DNA of 64,000 bases from Thalassospira sp. MCCC 1A03138. GTDB lineage: Bacteria > Pseudomonadota > Alphaproteobacteria > Rhodospirillales > Thalassospiraceae. The notes beneath the pieces were generated by a model, which was not told the origin of the DNA, did no database searches, and saw only the letters and a program-made list of their open reading frames with translations. The stretch's first letter is position 1. Every line of letters starts with the position of its first letter. The DNA is taken from the NCBI RefSeq assembly GCF_002115785.1, contig NZ_JFJY01000002.1, positions 574,689 to 638,688 of the forward strand. The letters are read 5' to 3'. Of this stretch, positions 58,390 to 64,000 are shown piece by piece. The position numbers were made by a program, and so were the translations under genes.

Positions 58390-59210
58390 GTTTTTTGAAA
58401 AAAATTTTACGAAACTGGATGCCTCCAATATTTGTCAAAGCTTACTCGTGCTATTTCAATCGTGGAATAGTGTTTCGTGGGAATTTTGAAAATTGGGAAG
58501 CTGCTCAGGAAGCCACTAAAGGTTACGAAGCAACTGAGATACTTGATAGAGTTAGGTGGGCTGCTAAGCAGGTTGTTGACGGACGGGCTAAGTCGGAGAG
58601 AGATGGCGTTATTTTTGATGCAATACCCTATCCTTTTCCCCTTATCGCGACATTGCTTCGTGCAGCGGTTGAGAATGGCAACCGTTTAAAGGTGTTAGAC
58701 TACGGAGGGGCCCTTGGCAGTTCTTATTACCAGTGTCGAGATTTTCTTGAAGGCTTAAAAGATATTGAATGGGTTGTTGTTGAGCAGAAAAATTTTGTCA
58801 AAATCGGTAAAGAAGAATTCGAAAATGACCAACTTAAGTTTGCTCAGAGCTTGGCTGAAGTAGGTTCAAATTTTACTCCGGATGTAGCGCTGATATCAGG
58901 TACTTTACAGTATCTAAGTAACCCTGATGATTTATTAAAATCTATGGTTGCTCTTAAAGTTCCATATATTGTCGTTGATCGGACACCAATATTGGTGAAT
59001 GGTAATACCATTATTTCAAGCCAGATTGTGCCAAAATCAATAAACAAATCTGAATATCCAATCCGGCTTTTTTCAGAGCAGGATATAAAGAAAAATATTG
59101 ATAATGATTATGAGGAAATATCGTCTTTTGGCGCGCTGGATGGTACTATTGGTTTCGGAAAGCTTTTGTCGAATTTTAAAGGATATATTTTCAAGAGAAA
59201 AAATATTTAA
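58386..59210 (+). CDS. Methyltransferase, TIGR04325-like
   Basis: This 274-residue protein ends the rightward glycan operon. It has the family N-terminus FRGNFENWEAAQEATKGYEA and the SAM loop LKVLDYGGALGSSYYQC, followed by IEWVVVEQKNFVKIG and ISGTLQYLSNPDDLL. The family is found in polysaccharide clusters and is thought to methylate glycans. About 280 bp of low-GC DNA follow without a gene. Confidence 0.82.
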   Translation: MSFLKKILRNWMPPIFVKAYSCYFNRGIVFRGNFENWEAAQEATKGYEATEILDRVRWAAKQVVDGRAKSERDGVIFDAIPYPFPLIATLLRAAVENGNRLKVLDYGGALGSSYYQCRDFLEGLKDIEWVVVEQKNFVKIGKEEFENDQLKFAQSLAEVGSNFTPDVALISGTLQYLSNPDDLLKSMVALKVPYIVVDRTPILVNGNTIISSQIVPKSINKSEYPIRLFSEQDIKKNIDNDYEEISSFGALDGTIGFGKLLSNFKGYIFKRKNI

Positions 59211-59489
59211 ATAATGTTCAGAAATTATTTCCTTTGATTCGAAATGGTGATTTTTATTTGATGTTTTACTGTTCTCGTAAATGATTTAGTCTTTTATGTG
59301 GATGGTGATAATTTCCCGTCTGATATACTTATACTAAGATATCCTGCGCAAAGTATTGAAGAATTTAAGCTATGGGGTGCAGGGTAGCATCTAGGCTCAT
59401 ACCTCGCAGCGAATATTTAAACTGGTTCTATTGATCCGCCCCCCCCAATTTCGGACCTCTCAATTCATATTGAGAGAAGTACTTTCTTA
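59211..59489. promoter_or_regulatory. Boundary region between glycan island and PBP genes
   Basis: This 279-bp gap has a run of nine C (about 59438-59446) and a near-palindrome CTCTCAATTCATATTGAGAG at 59457-59476, 13 bp before the next start. The palindrome is a candidate operator or RNA hairpin. Base composition rises to core-like values just after it. Confidence 0.4.
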
Positions 59490-61469
59490 ATGGCTTGTCG
59501 GTTTACTGTGCGTTGGCATAGTAAACCTGTGGGAAAAGCGGAACCGGGCGTGGCAGAAGAAGAACGGGACGAACCGCAACGCGGTGGCGCAAATGCCGCG
59601 CAGGCGGCAATGCAGGAAATTACAGAGCGTGAACTGCGTATCATCAGGATACGACGCAGGCGGCGAAGTATGTTGATCGTTGTCCTATCTACGTTCTTAA
59701 CATTTTCCGCAGCATTGGCGACGATGTTACTAATCCAATCAAATCTCGATTTCAGTCGAAATATGATTAGGAGTCCCGAAGTTCGTGTAATGGGTTTTGA
59801 CGGGGCCACGCTTGAGATTGTAAGGGGAAGATACAGTCAGGATGTTTCGCTGACGACAATTCCAGAAAGAATACAAAACGTATTTGTCGCTGCATCTGAT
59901 CCCGATTTCTACGGCCATCTGGGCGTGACTGTTAGTGATTTCATCCGGATTTTCAAAAGTAATGACGTCCCCGGATCAACCATAACAATGAAGGTGGCCC
60001 GAAGCTTCTTTAAAACCCCGGAAGTCAGTTCTGGCCGCCATTTGCAGGAACTTCTTGTCGCTTTATGGCTTGAGCTGAAATTTAACAAGAAGACCATACT
60101 GCGCAGTTACCTTGAACGTACTTATATGGGGCGCGGTATTTTTGGGATTACTGCGGCATCACGCATCTGGTACGGCAGCCCAGCAGAGCGGATAACATTG
60201 CATCAGGCTGCAGTTTTAGCTGCAGCGATGAATGACCCTATCAAGTTCGATCCTCTATACCATCCCAGTGATGCCGCGAATGCGGCCAATGAAATTCTCC
60301 TGAATATGGGGCGTTACAAGTATATCGAGCTTGATCGTGTTTCAGCCCTCACTTTGTTAAAGCCAAAGCTGGACGTCCAGTACGAGGATGGGGTGGTATC
60401 AAGCTACGTCGTCGATATGGTCATGAACGAAGTCGCCGAGCGTATTGGCTATACAAGTCGTGATATCGAAGTTACCACCAGCATTGATTTGTCAGTTCAA
60501 AGACAAGCACAGAAGGTTGTGCGCGAAGTTGCCAATTTGCGATTGAAGCCAAACGGAGTTAATCAGGCGGCATTGATTTCAATAAGTCCAGATGGCCGCG
60601 TTCGCGCGATTGTCGGAGGGGTAACATACAGCCCATTCCATCCCAACCGTGCGTGGGATGTAAAACATTTTCCAGGTCGAATGATCAAAATTATCCCTTA
60701 CTATTACGCCCTGAACGAGAATAGTGATCCGGCGCAGTGGGTGAGGGACAATCGCATGGCGGCAGGGGGGTGGCGCCCGGTCAATCCTGATCATGAATAT
60801 CGCGGTCAGATTTCTCTACGCGAAGCATTTGTGCGTGACGTGAACACTGTTCCGGTAAATTTGGCGGATCAGTTTGGTCTCTTGAATGTTCGCAACTATG
60901 CTCGGGAAATCGGTATCAAGAGCCCATTGTCAAACGACATACGAACAGTTGTCGGGCTCGATCCTGTGACACTCGCCGATATTGCTTCTATCCATGCTTT
61001 ACCCCAGAATTCTGGTCAACCGGTACAATTAAGCTTGGTGAACAAGGTGATGTTTGTGGCCACAAATGAAGTGGTTTACCAACGTGTTCAACAAGCAGCA
61101 CCGTCACGTTTGACAGACGCTGCCACTCAGGGGGCATATACCCTGTTTTCCAGTGTCACAGACCCCCGGCTTCGTCTAGACCGGCCGTTTGCGGGATATG
61201 GTACAGCCGAAACCGGTGCATCGGATGCATGGTATACTGGTTTTACGTCCGACCTGATTACGGTCGTTTGGGCTGGGAATGACGATAATAGCCGAATTCC
61301 GCAAATCCGCGGCGATGTAGAGCTTGCGTCTCTTTGGCGGTTATTTATGCTGGATGCACATGATGGTTTACCAATTCGTTCGATGATTCGAGCTGCATCA
61401 CAACGACGCCGTGAGAATAATGGCGTAACGGATATGTGGAAAAGCGATTTGTTGAACGAAAAGCGGTAA
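59490..61469 (+). CDS. Class A penicillin-binding protein paralogue without catalytic residues
   Basis: This 659-residue protein has the layout of PBP1A: basic N-terminus, membrane helix (61-82), glycosyltransferase domain (about 120-290) and transpeptidase domain (about 330-620). It aligns with the next gene over its whole length. However, the E-D-x-x-F motif has become ASDPDFYGH (134-143), so the catalytic Glu is lost. STITQQ has become STITMK. The transpeptidase SxxK has become PGRMIK (395-400), SxN has become RDVN (449-452) and KTG has become AETG (573-576). The frame is intact, which argues for selection as a pseudoenzyme, maybe a partner or scaffold of the active PBP. Confidence is high for the fold. 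Confidence 0.85.
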   Translation: MACRFTVRWHSKPVGKAEPGVAEEERDEPQRGGANAAQAAMQEITERELRIIRIRRRRRSMLIVVLSTFLTFSAALATMLLIQSNLDFSRNMIRSPEVRVMGFDGATLEIVRGRYSQDVSLTTIPERIQNVFVAASDPDFYGHLGVTVSDFIRIFKSNDVPGSTITMKVARSFFKTPEVSSGRHLQELLVALWLELKFNKKTILRSYLERTYMGRGIFGITAASRIWYGSPAERITLHQAAVLAAAMNDPIKFDPLYHPSDAANAANEILLNMGRYKYIELDRVSALTLLKPKLDVQYEDGVVSSYVVDMVMNEVAERIGYTSRDIEVTTSIDLSVQRQAQKVVREVANLRLKPNGVNQAALISISPDGRVRAIVGGVTYSPFHPNRAWDVKHFPGRMIKIIPYYYALNENSDPAQWVRDNRMAAGGWRPVNPDHEYRGQISLREAFVRDVNTVPVNLADQFGLLNVRNYAREIGIKSPLSNDIRTVVGLDPVTLADIASIHALPQNSGQPVQLSLVNKVMFVATNEVVYQRVQQAAPSRLTDAATQGAYTLFSSVTDPRLRLDRPFAGYGTAETGASDAWYTGFTSDLITVVWAGNDDNSRIPQIRGDVELASLWRLFMLDAHDGLPIRSMIRAASQRRRENNGVTDMWKSDLLNEKR

Positions 61470-61662
61470 AATCATCGAATGAGCAGGGGATTGGGGTCTT
61501 CTGCCGACGTTGGGGCATAACCTGTAAATTTCAGTCGAAACGGCTGAGTGATGCTGTTTGACGCTTTGTGTCGCCTGTCTTCTGTCTGTCTGGCTGATAC
61601 GTTGACAGATCGGTCGTTCACGGGCACAAACCGGCGTCCCTATTTGATATCAAAGGTGCTTA

Positions 61663-63681
61663 GTGGCCCAAAGACCATTTAAACGACGGCAAACCGTGCG
61701 CAAGGGTGCAACGACGCCGCGCAAACGCAAGAAGCGTGCTAGTAGCGGTAGCAGCACAAGCAGCAAGAAAAGCGGGTCGGGCATTTTAAGCAAGCTTGGT
61801 GGGATGATCCCCGGGCCCGAGGCGATTGCACGTTTTATTGTTATTATGGGGATCTGGGCGCTGGTTATTGCTGGCGGAGTGGTTGCCTATTACGGTTACG
61901 GACTGCCTGAAAAGGTAAGTTTCGAGGTTGCCAGCGAACGTAAGCCTTCCATCCGCGTGGTTAGTGTTGATGGTGTTGTACTTGGCTCTTACGGTGATCG
62001 TTATGGTAGCCCGGTAGAGGTCGGAGATCTGCCGGACTATGTCGGACAGGCGTTTGTTTCCATCGAAGATCGCCGGTTTTACGATCACTTTGGTATTGAT
62101 ATTCTGGGGGTTCTGCGTGCCAGCTGGGTCAATCTGACATCCGGTCGTATCGCAGAAGGCGGCAGTACGATCACCCAGCAGCTCGCAAAAAACCTATTCC
62201 TGTCACCTGAACGCAATTTCGGCCGCAAAATCGAAGAAGTCCTTCTGGCGCTTTGGCTGGAATTCAAATTTTCCAAGCAACAGATTCTGTCGCTTTACCT
62301 GAACCGTATTTATTTCGGATCGGGGATGTATGGCATAGATGCCGCGTCCCGGCACTATTTCGGAACCGACCCACGACGACTTAATCTTTATGAGGCAGCG
62401 GTTCTGGCCGGACTACCAAAGGCGCCAAGTCGTTACAACCCGCTGGTTGATCCAGAAGATTCCGCAAAACGTGCCAATATTGTTCTCGATGCTATGGCAT
62501 CAAACGGCGTGATTACTGGCGCGCGTGCCGAGCGCGCCAAACAGCGGACTGTCCGTACCACTCGACAGGGAAAAAGCGGGCCCGGTGTTCGGTATTTTAC
62601 CGATTGGGTGCTTGATCGTGTCCGTGATTACATCGGTTACGTTGATCAGGATCTGACGATCAACACCACACTTGATTCCCGTCTTCAGGAAATTGCCGAA
62701 CTCAATCTTGAACGTGCTTTGGCAAGCCCCGTTGCGCAGCAAAAGCATGTAGGGCAGGCATCCCTTCTGGCGATGACCCCGGATGGGGCCATTCGCGCAA
62801 TGGTTGGGGGGCGCAACTATTTCGAAAGCCAGTACAACCGTGTGACACAGGCACGGCGCCAGCCCGGTTCCGTGTTCAAACTGTTTGTGTATCTGGCAGC
62901 CTTGGATAAGGGGATCGGGTCGAACGACTGGATGCGCGACATGGCAATATCCGTTAACGGATGGGAACCGCGAAACTTTGATCGCAAGCACCATGGCACC
63001 ATGTCGATCCGCGATGCGGTGGCAACATCGAATAATTCAATCGCGGTTCAGGTCGCCATGGAAGTCGGGTTGGATAATGTGATCAAAAAGGCTCACGATA
63101 TGGGCGTTTCTGCCAAACTCGGACGTGAACCAAGTCTCGCACTGGGAACCAGCGAGGTTTCGATGCTTGAGCTGACCGGTGCCTATGCCATCGTCGCCAA
63201 TGGCGGATTTTCGGTGTTTCCGCATGCGATCCGTAAAATTGTCGGTCAGGGCGGCGAAGTTATATATGAGCGCAATGACGAATTTCCTGTCCGTCTGATG
63301 AACCCGCTGCACGCGGGGGAAATGAACAATATGTTGTCATCTGTCGTTGCCAAGGGCACGGGACGCAATGCGATAATTGATCGCCCTGCTGCGGGCAAGA
63401 CGGGCACGACATCGGATTCCCGTGATGCGTGGTTCATTGGCTATACCGCTGAACTGGTTGCAGGGGTCTGGATGGGGAATGATAACGGCAGTCCGATGGA
63501 TGATGTGTCTGGCGGAGACCTTCCAGCCAAGCTTTGGCATGATTTCATGCTGCATGCTCATCAGAACCTGCCGGTCCGCTCACTTGGCAAGGCCGCGCTT
63601 GCGCGGTCGCAAAAAGTGGGCGAAGACGGTAGTTGGCGTGACTTTACTTCTGGTTTCACAACCGGCAACAAAAAGCAGTAA
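61663..63681 (+). CDS. Bifunctional class A penicillin-binding protein (PBP1A type)
   Basis: This 672-residue enzyme polymerises and crosslinks peptidoglycan. A basic Lys/Arg/Ser-rich cytoplasmic tail precedes one membrane helix (about 55-78). The glycosyltransferase motifs are SIEDRRFYDHFG (Glu135), GGSTITQQLAKNLFL and EEVLLALWLEFKFSKQQI. The transpeptidase motifs are PGSVFK (Ser403, Lys406), TSNNS (456-458) and GKTGTT (579-581). The start is GTG with AAGGTG 5 bp upstream. It lies 193 bp after its inactive paralogue. It lacks the large extra domain of E. coli PBP1A, so it is the short form. Confidence 0.93.
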   Translation: MAQRPFKRRQTVRKGATTPRKRKKRASSGSSTSSKKSGSGILSKLGGMIPGPEAIARFIVIMGIWALVIAGGVVAYYGYGLPEKVSFEVASERKPSIRVVSVDGVVLGSYGDRYGSPVEVGDLPDYVGQAFVSIEDRRFYDHFGIDILGVLRASWVNLTSGRIAEGGSTITQQLAKNLFLSPERNFGRKIEEVLLALWLEFKFSKQQILSLYLNRIYFGSGMYGIDAASRHYFGTDPRRLNLYEAAVLAGLPKAPSRYNPLVDPEDSAKRANIVLDAMASNGVITGARAERAKQRTVRTTRQGKSGPGVRYFTDWVLDRVRDYIGYVDQDLTINTTLDSRLQEIAELNLERALASPVAQQKHVGQASLLAMTPDGAIRAMVGGRNYFESQYNRVTQARRQPGSVFKLFVYLAALDKGIGSNDWMRDMAISVNGWEPRNFDRKHHGTMSIRDAVATSNNSIAVQVAMEVGLDNVIKKAHDMGVSAKLGREPSLALGTSEVSMLELTGAYAIVANGGFSVFPHAIRKIVGQGGEVIYERNDEFPVRLMNPLHAGEMNNMLSSVVAKGTGRNAIIDRPAAGKTGTTSDSRDAWFIGYTAELVAGVWMGNDNGSPMDDVSGGDLPAKLWHDFMLHAHQNLPVRSLGKAALARSQKVGEDGSWRDFTSGFTTGNKKQ

Positions 63682-63696
63682 CTGGCTTTGACACAA

Positions 63697-64000
63697 TGAC
63701 CTGAGCCCTTAAAACTCCTCCAGAAATGAGTAGAGTCTGTCATCAGTAAGGAGACAGACTAGATGAAGTGATCACGGTTCACAGAAGAGCAGATTATCGG
63801 GATTATCCGGGAGCAGAAAAGCGGTCAGAAGACTGAGGATGTTTGTCGTCGTCATGGTTATCGGAAGCGACATTCTATAAATACCAAGGCAAATACGGCG
63901 GTATGGACATCTCTGATGCCAAACGTTTGAAGGCTCTGGAGGATGAGAATACCAGGCTGAAGAAGCTTCTGGCCGATCAAATGCTGGACAATGCCATGCT
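63697..64000 (+). mobile_element. Left part of an IS3-family insertion sequence (runs off the window)
   Basis: The element appears to begin at TGACCTGAGC (63697), 16 bp after the PBP stop codon. It carries an orfA of the IS3 type. The right part is outside the window, so full length and target duplication cannot be checked. Confidence 0.65.
63763..64000 (+). pseudogene. IS3-family orfA, damaged and cut by window end
   Basis: OrfA is the DNA-binding helix-turn-helix and leucine-zipper part of an IS3 transposase. Readable segments are RFTEEQIIGIIREQKSGQKT, then EATFYKYQGKYGG and LKALEDENTRLKKLLADQML. Codon 3 is TGA (63769-63771) where CGA is expected. A one-base deletion near 63858 shifts the frame between CRRHG and SEATF. 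Two lesions suggest a dead copy. Confidence 0.8.

Noticed and set aside
42649..59210. JUMPstart/ops element of a polysaccharide operon
   Set aside because: GGCGGTAGCGT or a close variant was not found in the divergent promoter region.

Overview
This 64 kb window looks like chromosome of a marine alphaproteobacterium of the Rhodospirillales, most like Thalassospira. This is inferred from the style of the housekeeping proteins and the dnaA-dnaN-recF-gyrB block, not from a database search. Positions 1-14105 are ordinary core genome at moderate-high GC: end of sppA, ihfB, a LapA-domain gene, pyrF, an MFS exporter, a TSUP exporter, mutM, an enoyl-CoA hydratase, rpsT, then dnaA, dnaN, recF and gyrB.

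The main finding is a 28,195-bp Tn7-like transposon at 14118-42312. It starts 12 bp after the gyrB stop codon. Its ends are inverted (TGTGAATTGAC...GTCAATTCACA), it is flanked by a 5-bp duplication (CGTGT at 14113-14117 and 42313-42317), and each end carries repeated 18-bp sites that look like TnsB binding sites. The sites are packed at the gyrB-proximal end and spaced out at the distal end, as in Tn7. The core genes are tnsA, tnsB (broken by a one-base frameshift), tnsC and a long tniQ/tnsD-like gene whose C-terminal half holds three or four helix-turn-helix modules. Directly after the distal duplication, another Tn-type end begins (42318), which suggests that the same attachment site was used twice.

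The transposon has two cargo blocks. The gyrB-proximal block (14.4-24.4 kb) has core-like composition. It encodes a PgtC/PgtB/PgtA-like sensing system (binding protein, histidine kinase, sigma54-type activator), an ABC importer behind a good -24/-12 promoter, and a histidine phosphatase. A Fic protein and an unknown divergent gene lie between this block and tnsA. The distal block (32.7-42.0 kb) is a defence cassette: a MORC-like GHKL ATPase, a Z1-domain helicase-like ATPase, a PD-(D/E)XK nuclease, an AIPR protein, a C5-cytosine methyltransferase and a Vsr nicking enzyme.

From 42.6 to 59.2 kb there is an AT-rich surface-polysaccharide island. One leftward and one rightward operon encode glycosyltransferases, several methyltransferases, a DegT-type aminotransferase, GDP-fucose synthase, GDP-mannose dehydratase and a Wzx-type flippase. 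One methyltransferase is frameshifted at a run of seven A.

From 59.5 to 63.7 kb two class A penicillin-binding protein paralogues lie in tandem. The second keeps all catalytic motifs. The first has lost the glycosyltransferase glutamate and all three transpeptidase motifs while staying full length, so it is a likely pseudoenzyme. The window ends in the left part of a damaged IS3-family element. No rRNA, tRNA or CRISPR array was found.
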